Shown in pieces: positions 32,172-41,434 of a stretch of DNA of 64,000 nt. Each line of letters begins with the position of its first letter. Position 1 is the stretch's first letter. Origin of the DNA: Tessaracoccus massiliensis (GTDB lineage Bacteria; Actinomycetota; Actinomycetes; Propionibacteriales; Propionibacteriaceae); the NCBI RefSeq assembly GCF_000826065.2, contig NZ_LN623541.1, positions 200,926 to 264,925 on the forward strand, in the 5' to 3' direction. Under the pieces are notes generated by a model. That model was given only the letters and a program-made list of their open reading frames with translations, searched no databases and had not been told where the DNA came from. A program made the translations under genes and the position numbers.

Positions 32172-33350
32172 TCAGCGGTTGCCCTTGCTTCGGTTGTGGG
32201 GCACACAGAGCATCTCGCAGTTGGCCAGGCTGGTGTCGCCGCCTCGGGACCAGGCCGCGACGTGATCGGCCTCCATCTCCTTCTGCTTGTAGATGCGCGT
32301 CTTGTTGGCGTTGCTCCCCTGTGCGCACAGCGGGCAGTTCGAGACACCAGCGGCCTGGGCCTTCTTGGTCTGCTGGGCGTATGCCTGCTTCTTCGTGGAA
32401 GGCTCGAAGAGGCGCACGTCGAGCAGACGGGTGTCTTCCTTGCCGCCGAGCAGGTACTCGTAGATGCCCTTGGGGTTCTTCACGGCCGGGTCGGCCAGCA
32501 GCTCCTGGAGGTCGGCGTCGATCTCGTCGGCCTTGTAGGACCTGTGGTGGTAGGTCTCGTAGAGCGCACCCCAGTCGAGGCCGCGCATGGCCTTGTCCGG
32601 TGGTGCGATGAACACTGCGTCGATCCAGTCGATCACCGTGGTGAAGTACGTCTTCAGCTCATTGATCCCGGAGTCCTGGCGGTGGGCCGCCATGTAGCCG
32701 TCGATGCTCTGGTCCTTCGAGCTAGCCACCCAGCCGAGGGCGACTTCAAGCACCTCCTGCCGCTTGGGGTCGCCCTTGACGAAGTGGGCCCACTTCTGCT
32801 GGAGGGCGCTCTGGGAGTTCGAGAACTCGGCCTTGGCGGCGGTGACGAACGGGCCGGAGTAGATCGCGTTGCGCAGCTCCTGCCTGTTGAGTGGCACCCC
32901 GGCGATGTTGATCGTCTGGAACCACTCCTTAATCTCGGTCTCAGTGCCCGAGCACACGTAGATCAGCAGTTGGCTGTCTGTGATCTTCTTCTGCAAGGCT
33001 GGGTCGAGCGAGGAGAACGTCTGCTCGCGACCGTCGCGGACGATAGCGAACTTGCCGGTGACGAAACGTCCGACGCTGGTAATGCGCTGCTGGCCGTCGA
33101 GCACCTCCAGGTGCGGGCCGTCGGCAACCCCGTTGTCGACGAAGTAGATCAGACCCAACGGGTAGCCCTTGAGAAGGGAGTCGATGACGGCAACATCTTT
33201 CTTGCCGTCGCCGTAGATGTAGTGGCGCTGGTACTCAGGCTGGATAACCAGGTCGCCGTCGAGGCCGAACAAGCCCTTGCCTTCGAGCTCGTTGTAGACG
33301 AAGCCCTTAGTGACCTCGGCCACCGTGTACTGCTGGAGGTCGGTATCCAT
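32172..33350 (-). CDS. DUF262-HNH endonuclease
   Basis: A 392-residue protein. The N-terminal DUF262 domain (ParB/GmrS-like) has [20 protein letters not shown] and [16 protein letters not shown] (DGQQR at 85-89), a nucleotide-hydrolysing fold. The C-terminal HNH nuclease has [24 protein letters not shown] and [17 protein letters not shown]262-HNH proteins include type IV and phage-defence nucleases. It starts three bases after the methyltransferase stop, so the two work as a pair, which suggests a restriction-modification-like unit. The DNA target is unknown. Confidence 0.82.
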   Translation of the reverse strand: MDTDLQQYTVAEVTKGFVYNELEGKGLFGLDGDLVIQPEYQRHYIYGDGKKDVAVIDSLLKGYPLGLIYFVDNGVADGPHLEVLDGQQRITSVGRFVTGKFAIVRDGREQTFSSLDPALQKKITDSQLLIYVCSGTETEIKEWFQTINIAGVPLNRQELRNAIYSGPFVTAAKAEFSNSQSALQQKWAHFVKGDPKRQEVLEVALGWVASSKDQSIDGYMAAHRQDSGINELKTYFTTVIDWIDAVFIAPPDKAMRGLDWGALYETYHHRSYKADEIDADLQELLADPAVKNPKGIYEYLLGGKEDTRLLDVRLFEPSTKKQAYAQQTKKAQAAGVSNCPLCAQGSNANKTRIYKQKEMEADHVAAWSRGGDTSLANCEMLCVPHNRSKGNR

Positions 33351-33353
33351 GGG

Positions 33354-34466
33354 TCAGTCCTTCTTCCGGATAAGCACGCGCTGGTACTTGGCAACGTCGT
33401 TGACGTAGGGCCGGTGATGGCCTTCCTTGTACGCGATCTTCACCTCGGCGGGCACTTGGCCATAGGCGCTCATTCCTATCAACTCATACTGCTCCGGGTT
33501 GTGCTTGTCGAGGAACGATATCGGGACACCCATGACACCGTCGTAGTCGGCGGGAATGGCGTCTACAAAGGGGATCTCGATGGCGTCGAAGTTGTCGTAG
33601 CGGGCATACCCTTTGCCCCGCACACCCTTGTGCCGGCTGAACTTCAAGTTATCGGCCAAGCTCATTAACTGGAGGGGTTCGTGACGACGGCCGTGCTCGA
33701 TGTTGGTGAACCAGCACGAGTTGCCGAGTCGCGTGTAGTCCTGACGACCGTCGGAGGGGTACCCGAGTCGCTCGGCCTTCGCTCGGTCCGCCGCCTTCAC
33801 GGGTGCCCCCTTCGGTATCCCGAAGACCATGTCGCTGCTGTTGCCCGTCGCCCCCTTCCAGAGGCAATTCTCGCGAATGAGCGGGAAAATCTCGCGATAT
33901 GTGATGGCGTTGCTGCTGCCGATGACTGAGAACTCGACGCCACCGGCCATGAGCCAGTCGACGAAGGCTCTGAAGAGACTGAACGGAGGGTTGGTGATGA
34001 CCATGTCGGCCTCGTTGCGCAGTGCGGTGACCTCGGCCGAGCGGAAGTCGCCGTCGCCGTCGAGGTACGCCCACTTTAGGTCGTCGATGTCGACGCGCCC
34101 GTCACCGGAGACGTCCTCGGGAGTCAGGGTGAACACTCGCCCGCGCTCCAAAGACTTGTCCTCGTCGTACCCGGGGTCCTCGGTCTCGAACAGCGTGGGA
34201 GTATAGAAGGCAGCCCCGGCGTTGCTGTTGGGTGCGTAGGACGTGGAGATCAGCTTCTTGAGACCGAAGTCGGTGAAGTGAAGGGCGAAGAACTTGGTGA
34301 AGTTCGACCACTCGGGATCGTCGCAGGGCAGCAGGATGACCTTGCCTCGGAACACGTCAGGGTCGTACTCTAGGTAGGCATTCATCTCGCGTTCGACTGA
34401 TGCCCACACGGTGTAGTACTCGTCGTTGGCCTCCCAGCGCGCTGAGTTTAGGTTCCTGTTCGCCAT
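33354..34466 (-). CDS. EcoRI-type adenine-specific DNA methyltransferase
   Basis: A 370-residue protein matching the EcoRI methylase family in outline: NLNSARWEANDEYYTVWASV at the start, ILLPCDDPEWSNFTKFF, catalytic motif ITNPPFSLFRAFVDWLM (NPPF at 159-162), then NAITYREIFPLI and NSCWFTNIEHGRR. It should methylate adenine N6. Together with the DUF262-HNH gene three bases downstream it could protect self DNA from that nuclease. It lies downstream of the RyR-caspase-TIR genes in the same direction, so one transcript may cover all. Confidence 0.85.
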   Translation of the reverse strand: MANRNLNSARWEANDEYYTVWASVEREMNAYLEYDPDVFRGKVILLPCDDPEWSNFTKFFALHFTDFGLKKLISTSYAPNSNAGAAFYTPTLFETEDPGYDEDKSLERGRVFTLTPEDVSGDGRVDIDDLKWAYLDGDGDFRSAEVTALRNEADMVITNPPFSLFRAFVDWLMAGGVEFSVIGSSNAITYREIFPLIRENCLWKGATGNSSDMVFGIPKGAPVKAADRAKAERLGYPSDGRQDYTRLGNSCWFTNIEHGRRHEPLQLMSLADNLKFSRHKGVRGKGYARYDNFDAIEIPFVDAIPADYDGVMGVPISFLDKHNPEQYELIGMSAYGQVPAEVKIAYKEGHHRPYVNDVAKYQRVLIRKKD

Positions 34467-34534
34467 GCGTCTCCTTCTCCTCGTCCTTCAACTGACAAGG
34501 CTATCCGTTACTACTACAGAGTTCGTGAGAGGCG

Positions 34535-34819
34535 CTATCGCGAGCCACAGGCCTCAGCGATAACGGGAAGGTAGCGGCGGACCTGGTCTCGGTCGCTCTC
34601 CTTCTCCGCCTCGGAGAGGTCCATGTACGGCGTCGCGATCTGGTGCTCCCATCGGGCCACCAAGTCCGCGGGAATGACCAGGGAGCCGTCCTCAAGTCGC
34701 TCGCACTGGTCATGGACATAGCGCTGCCAATGGGCCCACCGCTCGTGCTCGATGCTGGCGAGCCGGTCGATCAGGTCGGAGTGTTCTAGGGCTTCACTCG
34801 CTCCACGCTCAACGTCCAT
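34535..34819 (-). CDS. RyR-domain small protein of the TIR-caspase operon
   Basis: A 94-residue protein. LIDRLASIEHERWAHWQRYV, then ATPYMDLSEAEKESDRDQVR and RYLPVI match the ryanodine-receptor-type RyR domain (IxHexW ... LSxxEKxxDR). RyR domains are thought to sense small ligands and occur near nucleotide-signal defence genes. ATG 34819 overlaps the caspase stop (ATGA), so it is translationally coupled to the TIR-caspase pair. It could modulate signal or effector; a passenger role is possible. Confidence 0.7.
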   Translation of the reverse strand: MDVERGASEALEHSDLIDRLASIEHERWAHWQRYVHDQCERLEDGSLVIPADLVARWEHQIATPYMDLSEAEKESDRDQVRRYLPVIAEACGSR

Positions 34820-35799
34820 CAGATGAGGTCCTTGTCTACGAGATTCCAGTAATGCTGTCCCAACACCGTCAGCTCGCACGCCTTGGACTGCATCGCTGCG
34901 TGCCACATGTGCGGTGCGTCAACAGGTCGCACGAGGTTGACCTTCATCAGATCCTGCAACACGGCGAAGTCGGCGTTCTTTGCCGAGTCAGGCGGTGGGG
35001 TCCCGTCGGGCTCCGCGCCACTACGTTCCGGCTCGTAAGATGGGTCGAGGCGTAGCTGCGTAGACGGGTGCTCGAACAGGCTTGTGAGCTTCTGGAGGTC
35101 GGAGAGCTGGATCGGCGCATCCGCCTTCCTCAACGAGACGAACCGCTCGACGTTCGTCTTGAAGACAGGTCGCTGGTTCCAGGGCCCCAGGGACTGGTCG
35201 ATGTGTGCGTAGACGCTGCCGGGCGTAATGTCACCAACAAGGTTGGCCGCTGCACCGTTCAGCGCATCCACCAGAAGGTTGGTGAACACTCCTGACCCAC
35301 CGGACTCCATGGCGTACTGGTCAGCAGTTGACGCCGTCAGGATTGTCACCCCGTCCTTGATCTCAGCGACCGAGGGTGAGGTCGAGCTGTCGCCTGCGAC
35401 GCCGCCGTGGCAGCAATCCAAGATGATGATCTTGTTCTTGGACGGAGACTTGCTGGCGAATGTCATGACCTCGCTGAGCGCGAGGCCGTCGTGGCCGCTC
35501 TCGCAGTCGCTGGCACATAGGAAGCCGCCGACGCTGTCGATGTAGCCGTGGCCCGAGAAATAGAAGAGCGAGATATCTGCGTTGTCACGGAACAGTTCCT
35601 CCACCGCCTCCCGGAGTTCGGTGCGGGAGATGGCGGTCTCCGGGCCAGCGGCTGCCATTAACTTGGGCTGCACAAAGTTCACAGTGCCGTCTGCGTGGCG
35701 TGAGAGGATGTTCTTGACGCTGTGGGCGTCGTTTACCGCACCCCGCAGTGAGCCGATCTTGTCGTAGTGGTCGATGCCGACGATGAGGGCTTTGTGCAT
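34819..35799 (-). CDS. Caspase-like protease (peptidase C14), Thoeris type IV-like effector
   Basis: A 326-residue protein. [20 protein letters not shown] opens a caspase fold; the catalytic pair is His84 in FYFSGHGYI and Cys130 in [15 protein letters not shown] further domain follows from about 235 ([15 protein letters not shown]) to [17 protein letters not shown] and may be the ligand sensor. The gene follows the TIR-like gene with overlapping codons. In recently described type IV Thoeris, the TIR protein makes a cyclic-ADP-ribose-type signal that activates such a caspase, which kills the infected cell. ATG 35799 chosen; GTG 35805 overlaps the TIR stop and is possible. Confidence 0.85.
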   Translation of the reverse strand: MHKALIVGIDHYDKIGSLRGAVNDAHSVKNILSRHADGTVNFVQPKLMAAAGPETAISRTELREAVEELFRDNADISLFYFSGHGYIDSVGGFLCASDCESGHDGLALSEVMTFASKSPSKNKIIILDCCHGGVAGDSSTSPSVAEIKDGVTILTASTADQYAMESGGSGVFTNLLVDALNGAAANLVGDITPGSVYAHIDQSLGPWNQRPVFKTNVERFVSLRKADAPIQLSDLQKLTSLFEHPSTQLRLDPSYEPERSGAEPDGTPPPDSAKNADFAVLQDLMKVNLVRPVDAPHMWHAAMQSKACELTVLGQHYWNLVDKDLI

Positions 35800-35801
35800 G
35801 G

Positions 35802-36167
35802 TCACAGGGAGTCGATGAACGCGGCGATGTTTGCGTCGGTCCAGGGGTACGTGGTGACGCCCGACAGATTGGTGCGGTCGCTGCTGTACGCCCAGATACC
35901 ACGGATCGGCTTGCCCTCTTCCTTAGCGCACTGGATCTCCCACTTCTGGCCGGTGGAGGTGAGCGAGTTCTTGCTGACCAGGACGATCACGCCGTGCGAT
36001 CGCTTGATGCGCGTGCGCACCTTCTCCTTCCACTCCGACTGGTAGGGCTCTTTGACGGACATGTCGATGAACTCGTAGGGCGAGCGCGGGTGCAGCGACT
36101 GCCCCTTGAGGAAGTCGCGCTGGCGCTCGTCCTCGATGGCGAACGCGATGAAGATGGTCTTGGTCAT
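35802..36167 (-). CDS. TIR-like protein (ThsB family, DUF1863)
   Basis: A 121-residue protein matching the short ThsB/MTH538-type TIR fold: [80 protein letters not shown] and a final helix. The Glu in KWEIQC is the likely NADase residue. ThsB proteins recognise phage infection and make a signal from NAD. AGGAGGC precedes ATG 36167. It is first in an overlapping TIR-caspase-RyR set, which identifies a Thoeris-like defence operon. Confidence 0.85.
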   Translation of the reverse strand: MTKTIFIAFAIEDERQRDFLKGQSLHPRSPYEFIDMSVKEPYQSEWKEKVRTRIKRSHGVIVLVSKNSLTSTGQKWEIQCAKEEGKPIRGIWAYSSDRTNLSGVTTYPWTDANIAAFIDSL

Positions 36168-36268
36168 GATGTGCCTCCTGATAAGTTCGGTGGGCCGTCT
36201 GCCGCCCGTGACTCAAGCCTATAGACGACCACTGACAAAGTCGGGCTCGGAACCCGTGGTGGGTGCGT

Positions 36269-37900
36269 CTAGGTCGTCGCAACAGGATTCTCGTTGGCGC
36301 CACCAAAGTCGATGCCGACACTGGCCGGATTGAACTTCTTCCGCCCCCGCGTCTGCGGGTGGAGCGTGACGCGCACCAGGGCTTCGATGGTGGCGCGCTG
36401 GACGTTGAGGTCGGCGTCTAGGAACGCCTGTGCGGGGTCGTCGCTGCCCAGGATCGGCAGATTCGCGATGCCGCGCGGCAGGGTCCTGATCTCGGCCTCC
36501 AGCCGGGCGATGGCCTCCTTGGCGCGGGTGCGGTTGCGCTTGAGGTCGGCCGCTTCAAGGAGACCGGCGTCGTAGTCGTGCTCTGCGCGCGCGATCCGCC
36601 CGCGCTGCTCATCGATCTCGGCTTGCAGACCGGTAAGCCGGGGCGAGTCGGTAGCCGCGACGGAGCGAAGCGCATCAGGCTGACGGAGTCGCTCCGCGAC
36701 GACGCCGCGCACCAGCTCGTCGATGGGGCCACCGGTGCGGCTCATGCAGGCTTGTTTGCAGCGATACCCGCGCGACCAGCCCCGCATGAATGAGCCGCAT
36801 ACCCCGCACACGTAGAGGCCGCTGCCCAGGTGGCGGCGGTGGGTGCCAACACGGTTGGTAACCCGCGAGTCGTCATCGAGCTTGAGCTGTACCCGCTGCC
36901 ACAGGTCCTCCGAGACGAGGGGCGTCCACTTGCCCTTGACCGGCAGGCCGTCCTCACCCTTGACGACGAACTCCCGCCAGTCCCTGCGCCTGCCGCGAGG
37001 TCGTTCGCCGTTGGCGAGCCGGGACTGGTTGTCGGCCACCGTTGCCCGGCGATCCCTGACGTCGGTGTAGACCGAATAGCCCGCGTAGCGTGGGTTCCGC
37101 AGGATGCCCAGCACCGTGCTCTCCGCCCACGGCCGGTCGTCGGGAACAGGCTTGGCCGGGAGGTCCTCGGCGGCACGCTTCTCGTTGCGCTCAATGGTCA
37201 GGGTGCGGGAATGATTGGGCAACTTCGGCACGCCCTTGACCTGGTCGGCCTTGCGGTCGTCCTCCTCCTGCATGCCCGACAGCGCCCGGGCGATTCCCCG
37301 CAGGGATGCGCCCCGGTCGAAGGTGTCGTAGATCGCGCGGACAGCCTTGGCTTCCTTGCGGACCACGTTGCCGTCCGTGGAATAGCCCAGGGGTCTAACG
37401 CCCTTCGGGACTCGGCCCTCGCTGGCCCGCTGGACGTGGGCACGCGACTGGCGCGCGGACTTCCGCTCCACCTCACCCCTGGCGACAGCGGCCTTGATGC
37501 GGGCGAACAAGCGTCCACCGTCGGTCGACAGGTCCGCGTCCCCGTTGGCCGTCACCAGGGCCAGCCCCCGGGTCTCGGCCCGGTCGATCCAGTCTTCAAG
37601 CTGACGGGGCTGCCGAGTCAGGCGGTCGAGGTCGTAGCAGACGATGGCGGAGAACCGGCCCGCTTCGTAGTCGGCGACCATCCGGTCGTAGGCGGGCCGC
37701 TTCTTGGTCTTGTCCGTTGCCGACTTGCTCTGGTCGACGTAGGTCTCGACGACCTCCCAGCGACGGAACCGGGCCAGCGCCTCGCAGTCCTGACGCTGGC
37801 GCTCGATGGCGAGGCCGTCCATCTCGCGGTCCTGGCTGATGCGCAGGTAGATGGCGGCGCGAACGGGCTGAGCGGCGTCGACAGAGGCTGCTGAGTTCAT
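36269..37900 (-). CDS. Large serine recombinase (integrase of the ychF element)
   Basis: A 543-residue large serine recombinase. The catalytic domain has AAIYLRISQDREMDGLAIER with nucleophile Ser22 and YDLDRLTRQPRQLEDWI. The recombinase domain has GASLRGIARALS and VLGILRNPRYAGYSVYTDV. A zinc ribbon (CGVCGSF, CKQACMS) and a coiled coil with C-terminal part follow. ATG 37900 is 34 bases from the 13-base repeat in ychF, the usual place for an integrase beside its attachment site, so this enzyme should recognise the ychF 3' end. Unlike the mercury-element integrase, it targets a conserved essential-type gene without destroying it. Confidence 0.93.
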   Translation of the reverse strand: MNSAASVDAAQPVRAAIYLRISQDREMDGLAIERQRQDCEALARFRRWEVVETYVDQSKSATDKTKKRPAYDRMVADYEAGRFSAIVCYDLDRLTRQPRQLEDWIDRAETRGLALVTANGDADLSTDGGRLFARIKAAVARGEVERKSARQSRAHVQRASEGRVPKGVRPLGYSTDGNVVRKEAKAVRAIYDTFDRGASLRGIARALSGMQEEDDRKADQVKGVPKLPNHSRTLTIERNEKRAAEDLPAKPVPDDRPWAESTVLGILRNPRYAGYSVYTDVRDRRATVADNQSRLANGERPRGRRRDWREFVVKGEDGLPVKGKWTPLVSEDLWQRVQLKLDDDSRVTNRVGTHRRHLGSGLYVCGVCGSFMRGWSRGYRCKQACMSRTGGPIDELVRGVVAERLRQPDALRSVAATDSPRLTGLQAEIDEQRGRIARAEHDYDAGLLEAADLKRNRTRAKEAIARLEAEIRTLPRGIANLPILGSDDPAQAFLDADLNVQRATIEALVRVTLHPQTRGRKKFNPASVGIDFGGANENPVATT

Positions 37901-37909
37901 GCCTCCAGT

Positions 37910-38995
37910 CTACCGCTTAGATGCACTTCCGCTGCGGAACTCCACCACGTCGCCGTCCTGCATGACGTAGTCCTTGCCCTCGAGGCGCATCTTGCCCGCA
38001 GCCTTGGCAGCGTTCTCGGAGCCGGCGGCGACCAGGTCGTCGAAGCTGACCACCTGGGCCTTGATGAACCCCTTCTGGAAGTCGGTGTGGATCACGCCTG
38101 CGGCCTCGGGGGCCGTGGCGCCCTTCCTGATCGTCCAACCGCGGGCTTCCTTGGGGCCGGCCGTGAGGTAGCTCTGCAAGCCGAGGGTGTCGTAGCCGAC
38201 GCGGGCGAGCACATCGAGGCCGGGCTCTCCGACGCCCATCTCGGCGAGGAAGTCGCGGGCCTCGTCCTCCTCCATCTCGACGAGCTCCGATTCGAACTTC
38301 GCGTCGAGGAAGATGGCCTCCGCCGGGGCGACGAGGTCGCGCATCCGCTGCTTGAGGTCCTCATCGCCCAGCTCGTCCTGGTCGCAGTTGAAGACGTAGA
38401 GGTAGGGCTTGGCGGTGAGCAGGTGGAGTTCGTAGAGCTCATCGGCGTCGACGCCGGCGGCACGCACACCCTTACCGGATTCCAGCGCCTCCTTAGCGGC
38501 CAGAAACGCCTGGAGCTTCGGCTGCATCTCCTTCTTGATGCGCGCTTCCTTCTCCACGCGGGGAATCGCCTTCTCGACGGTGGCCAGATCGGCCAGGATC
38601 AGTTCGGTGGTGATGGTGTCGATGTCATTGGCCGGATCGACCTTCCCGTCGACGTGCGTGACGTCGACGTCCTCGAACACCCGGGTCACCTGGCAGATCG
38701 CGTCAGCCTCACGGATGTTGGCGAGGAACGCGTTGCCCATGCCTTCGCCCTGCGAGGCGCCCTTCACGATGCCGGCGATATCAACGAAGCTCACCGTCGC
38801 CGGGATGATCTTCTCGGAGCCGTAGATCTTGGCGAGCACGGGGAGCCGCTCGTCGGGCACCCCCACGACGCCGACATTGGGCTCGATCGTCGCGAACGGG
38901 TAGTTCGCCGCGAGCACCTCCGCGCGGGTCAATGCGTTGAACAGGGTCGACTTGCCGGCGTTGGGAAGACCAACGATTCCAATAGTGAGTGCCAC
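37910..38995 (-). CDS. ychF: YchF/OLA1 ribosome-associated ATPase with element-supplied C-terminus
   Basis: A 361-residue P-loop protein of the Obg family. It has [20 protein letters not shown] (Walker A), [20 protein letters not shown] (switch II), the specificity-region NCDQDELGD, and a C-terminal TGS domain ([39 protein letters not shown]). YchF proteins prefer ATP and bind ribosomes. The normal end FRFNV is replaced by FRSGSASKR because the 20.8 kb element is inserted there; the last nine or so codons are element-derived. The protein is otherwise complete, so function is probably kept. It stops 10 bases before the integrase start. Confidence 0.93.
   Translation of the reverse strand: MALTIGIVGLPNAGKSTLFNALTRAEVLAANYPFATIEPNVGVVGVPDERLPVLAKIYGSEKIIPATVSFVDIAGIVKGASQGEGMGNAFLANIREADAICQVTRVFEDVDVTHVDGKVDPANDIDTITTELILADLATVEKAIPRVEKEARIKKEMQPKLQAFLAAKEALESGKGVRAAGVDADELYELHLLTAKPYLYVFNCDQDELGDEDLKQRMRDLVAPAEAIFLDAKFESELVEMEEDEARDFLAEMGVGEPGLDVLARVGYDTLGLQSYLTAGPKEARGWTIRKGATAPEAAGVIHTDFQKGFIKAQVVSFDDLVAAGSENAAKAAGKMRLEGKDYVMQDGDVVEFRSGSASKR
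37934..37946. other. Attachment site inside the ychF 3' end
   Basis: GCGGAACTCCACC, identical to 17113-17125. On the ychF strand it codes VVEFR; beyond it the reading is SGSASKR, from element DNA, instead of FNV. This places the crossover within the codons for VEFR. Confidence 0.85.
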
Positions 38996-39094
38996 GAGAA
39001 AGGAGTGTAGCCGTCAAGCCCCGAGACGCCTTCCTCAGCGTCGCTCACCTTCGGCCGCGACGGTGGCGCGCCTTGAGCCGGACGCCATCATGCA

Positions 39095-39355
39095 GCTGCT
39101 GCGGCCAGCCGGGATTCGCCACCGCGGTAGCCCTTAACCCTGCCGAATCGATCCGGCGCCTCGTTCCACTCCTCACGCAACCGCACGATGCCATCATGAC
39201 TACGGCCGATGAAGTTCCACCACATCACCACGTGCTCGTCGAACGACTCGCCGCCCAACAGCGGGCTCTCGGTACCGATCGGCGGCTCATCGTCGAGACC
39301 CCATAGTGGGCGATGCCGTAATCCGACGTGGTGAGGTTGACCTCGCCGGGCCACC
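39095..39355 (-). pseudogene. Pirin-family gene remnant
   Basis: Two frames on the minus strand show pirin motifs. GEVNLTTSDYGIAHYGVS resembles the GEVN.M.AG.GI.HSE of the N-terminal cupin. After a frameshift, LLGGESFDEHVVMWWNFIGR with SHDGIVRLREEWN and DRFGRVKGYRGG is the pirin C-terminal cupin. The middle is deleted and no full start exists. It is a decayed fragment of what would be a protein of about 300 residues. Confidence 0.65.
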
Positions 39356-39402
39356 GAGACCCCCGGTTCATATTTTGAGCACAGTTGCGTAGCGTTAATC
39401 GA

Positions 39403-39421
39403 CGAGGTTAGGCTTACCTAA
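39403..39421 (+). promoter_or_regulatory. IdeR/DtxR-type iron box before the siderophore uptake operon
   Basis: The 19 bases from 39403 match the mycobacterial IdeR/DtxR consensus at 16 of 19 positions, with TTAGGCTTACCTAA (39408-39421) at the core. The site is 35 bases before the binding-protein ATG, where an iron-loaded repressor would block RNA polymerase. I infer iron-starvation induction of the four genes downstream. Confidence 0.82.
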
Positions 39422-39455
39422 GTCGCGACACGACACCTACTACGGAAAGATCCCG

Positions 39456-40418
39456 ATGAAACAGACCCTGCGCATCCTCGCCGCCACCGCGGCTGCAGGC
39501 GCCCTCGCGCTCACCGCGTGCGGCAACCCCGATACAGAACCCGGCACCGACGGCGCCACCTCCCCCGCCGCCGAAGCCATCTCCGTCGACCACACTCAGG
39601 GCACCGTCGAGCTCAACGGCCCGGCCAGCAAGATCGTCGTCCTCGACTGGGGCAGCCTCGACACGCTCGGCGCCCTCGGCGTCGCGGAATCCGTCGTCGG
39701 CGTGCCCAAGGCCACCAACGTGCCGGAGGCCGTCAGCGCCTACGCCGGCGACAACACCACCGACGTCGGCACCCTCCAGGAGCCCAACTTCGAGGCCATC
39801 GCCGCCCTGCAGCCCGATCTCATCGTGGCCGGCTTCCGCTCCGCCAAGCACGTGCCCGAGCTGAACAAGATCGCCCCCACCGTCGACATCACCTACGACT
39901 ACGCCGAGGGCTTCTACGACGGCGTCGCCTACGCCACTGAGATCCTCGCCGAGGCGACCGGCACCGAGGAGAAGGCCGAGACTGAGCTCAAGGAACTCGA
40001 GGACGCCATCGCTGCGGCCAAGGGCAAGGTCCCCACGGACAAGAACGCCATGGTGCTGATGACCTCCGGCGGCAAGGTCTCGGTGCACGGCACCCAGTCG
40101 CGCTACAACGCCATCTTCGATGATCTGGGCTTCGAGCCCACGATCTCCGACGTCGAGGCTGAGGCCCACGGCGACGCCATCTCCTTCGAAGCCATCCAGC
40201 AGGCCAACCCCGATCTGCTGTTCGTGGTGGACCGCGACGCCGCCATCGGCGAGGAGGGCACCGCGGCCGAGCAGGTGCTCGACAACGAACTGATGGCCAC
40301 CACCACCGCCTGGAAGAACCAGGACATCGTCTACCTCGATGGCCAGCGCTGGTACATCCTCATCCACGGCGTCGACAGCGCCGTCGAAATGATCAACCAG
40401 GTCGCCAACGAGCTGTGA
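39456..40418 (+). CDS. Iron-siderophore ABC transporter substrate-binding lipoprotein
   Basis: A 320-residue lipoprotein with signal peptide and lipobox LALTACG. The body is a FecB/FepB class III binding fold: KIVVLDWGSLDTLGALGVAE at the start, LQEPNFEAIAALQPDLIVAG, and IVYLDGQRWYILIHGVDSAV at the end. The domain order fits siderophore binders of the CeuE/YclQ kind, for catecholate or mixed siderophores, but the ligand is inferred only. It lies behind an iron box and overlaps the first permease start (GTGA). Confidence 0.9.
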   Translation: MKQTLRILAATAAAGALALTACGNPDTEPGTDGATSPAAEAISVDHTQGTVELNGPASKIVVLDWGSLDTLGALGVAESVVGVPKATNVPEAVSAYAGDNTTDVGTLQEPNFEAIAALQPDLIVAGFRSAKHVPELNKIAPTVDITYDYAEGFYDGVAYATEILAEATGTEEKAETELKELEDAIAAAKGKVPTDKNAMVLMTSGGKVSVHGTQSRYNAIFDDLGFEPTISDVEAEAHGDAISFEAIQQANPDLLFVVDRDAAIGEEGTAAEQVLDNELMATTTAWKNQDIVYLDGQRWYILIHGVDSAVEMINQVANEL

Positions 40419-41434
40419 CCCTCACCGCCACGCGCGCCACGCACAAGCCCGCCGGCCGCCCCCTCTCCGGGGGGTGGGCCGGCGGGCTCGCCGCGCTGTT
40501 GGCGCTGGCAGCCGTCTCGCTGTTCGTGGGCGTGGCCGACCTCTCCCCCTGGGACTTCATCTCCGGCGGAGCAACCGAACAGCAGCGCCTCAACCTGTTC
40601 GCCTCCCGCATCCCCCGCACCGTCGCCGTCCTCCTGGCCGGCGCCTCGCTGGCGCTGTCCGGGCTGCTGATGCAGCTGCTGGTGCGCAACCGCTTCGTCG
40701 AGCCGACGACGGTGGGGACCTCCGAATCCGCCGGCGTGGGCATTCTCATCGCGGTGATGATCTTCCCCGCCGCGCCGCTGTGGGTGAAGATGCTCATCGC
40801 CGTGGTCACGGCCCTGGCCGGCACGGCCCTGTTCGTGCGCCTCATCCGTGCCCTGCCACCGCGCGCGCCCATCGTCGCCGTCCCCCTGGTGGGCATCATG
40901 CTCGCCGGCGTCATTTCCGCCGGCACCACGTTCGTCGCCTACCAGTTCGACCTGCTCCAGAGCCTCGGCATCTGGATGCAGGGCGACTTCTCCGGCGTGC
41001 TGCGCGGCCGCTACGAGCTCCTGTGGTTGCTGGCCATCGTCGGCGTGGTGCTGTGGCTGTTCGCCGACCGCTTCACCGTGGCCTCCCTCGGCGAGGAGCA
41101 GGCCACCTCGCTGGGCCTGTCCTACAAGACCACCCTCAACCTCGGCCTCGGCCTGGTGGCGGTGGCCTCCGCCGTCACGCTCGTGGTGGTGGGCGCCATC
41201 GGCTTCGTCGGCCTGATCATCCCCAACCTCATCGCGATGTGGCGCGGCGACAACCTCCGCCGCAACATCGCCTGGACCGCCCTGGCAGGCGCCGGTTTCG
41301 TGCTCATCTGCGACCTCCTCGCCCGCACCATCAACCACCCCTACGAGATCCCCGTCGGCACCATCTCCGGCGTCCTCGGTGGGGTCATCTTCCTCACGCT
41401 CCTGCTCACCGGAAGGCTGAGGACCGCCCGATGA
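40415..41434 (+). CDS. FecCD-family siderophore permease 1
   Basis: A 339-residue FecCD permease with nine to ten membrane helices. Family motifs are SRIPRTVAVLLAGASLALSG near residue 62 and ATSLGLSYKTTLNLGLGLVA, with VGLIIPNLIAMWRGDNLRR near the coupling loop to the ATPase. The GTG at 40415 overlaps the previous stop. It pairs with the next gene to form the membrane channel. Confidence 0.92.
   Translation: MTLTATRATHKPAGRPLSGGWAGGLAALLALAAVSLFVGVADLSPWDFISGGATEQQRLNLFASRIPRTVAVLLAGASLALSGLLMQLLVRNRFVEPTTVGTSESAGVGILIAVMIFPAAPLWVKMLIAVVTALAGTALFVRLIRALPPRAPIVAVPLVGIMLAGVISAGTTFVAYQFDLLQSLGIWMQGDFSGVLRGRYELLWLLAIVGVVLWLFADRFTVASLGEEQATSLGLSYKTTLNLGLGLVAVASAVTLVVVGAIGFVGLIIPNLIAMWRGDNLRRNIAWTALAGAGFVLICDLLARTINHPYEIPVGTISGVLGGVIFLTLLLTGRLRTAR

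Larger units (their letters stand above)
17113..37946 (-). mobile_element. 20.8 kb integrative mobilizable element in the 3' end of ychF, with defence cargo
   Basis: Bounded by the 13-base direct repeat GCGGAACTCCACC. The integrase starts 34 bases from the ychF-side repeat. From the left it holds an excisionase-like gene, a family B polymerase, a resolvase, a coupling protein, membrane and coiled-coil genes, mobC, relaxase and MobB-like genes, a lipoprotein, an Xre regulator, ArdA, PIN and ImmA-like genes, DUF262-HNH, an EcoRI-type methylase, RyR, caspase, TIR and the integrase. No VirB4/TraE ATPase or other secretion-channel gene is recognisable, so I call it mobilizable rather than conjugative. 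It supplies ychF with a new C-terminus. Confidence 0.85.
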
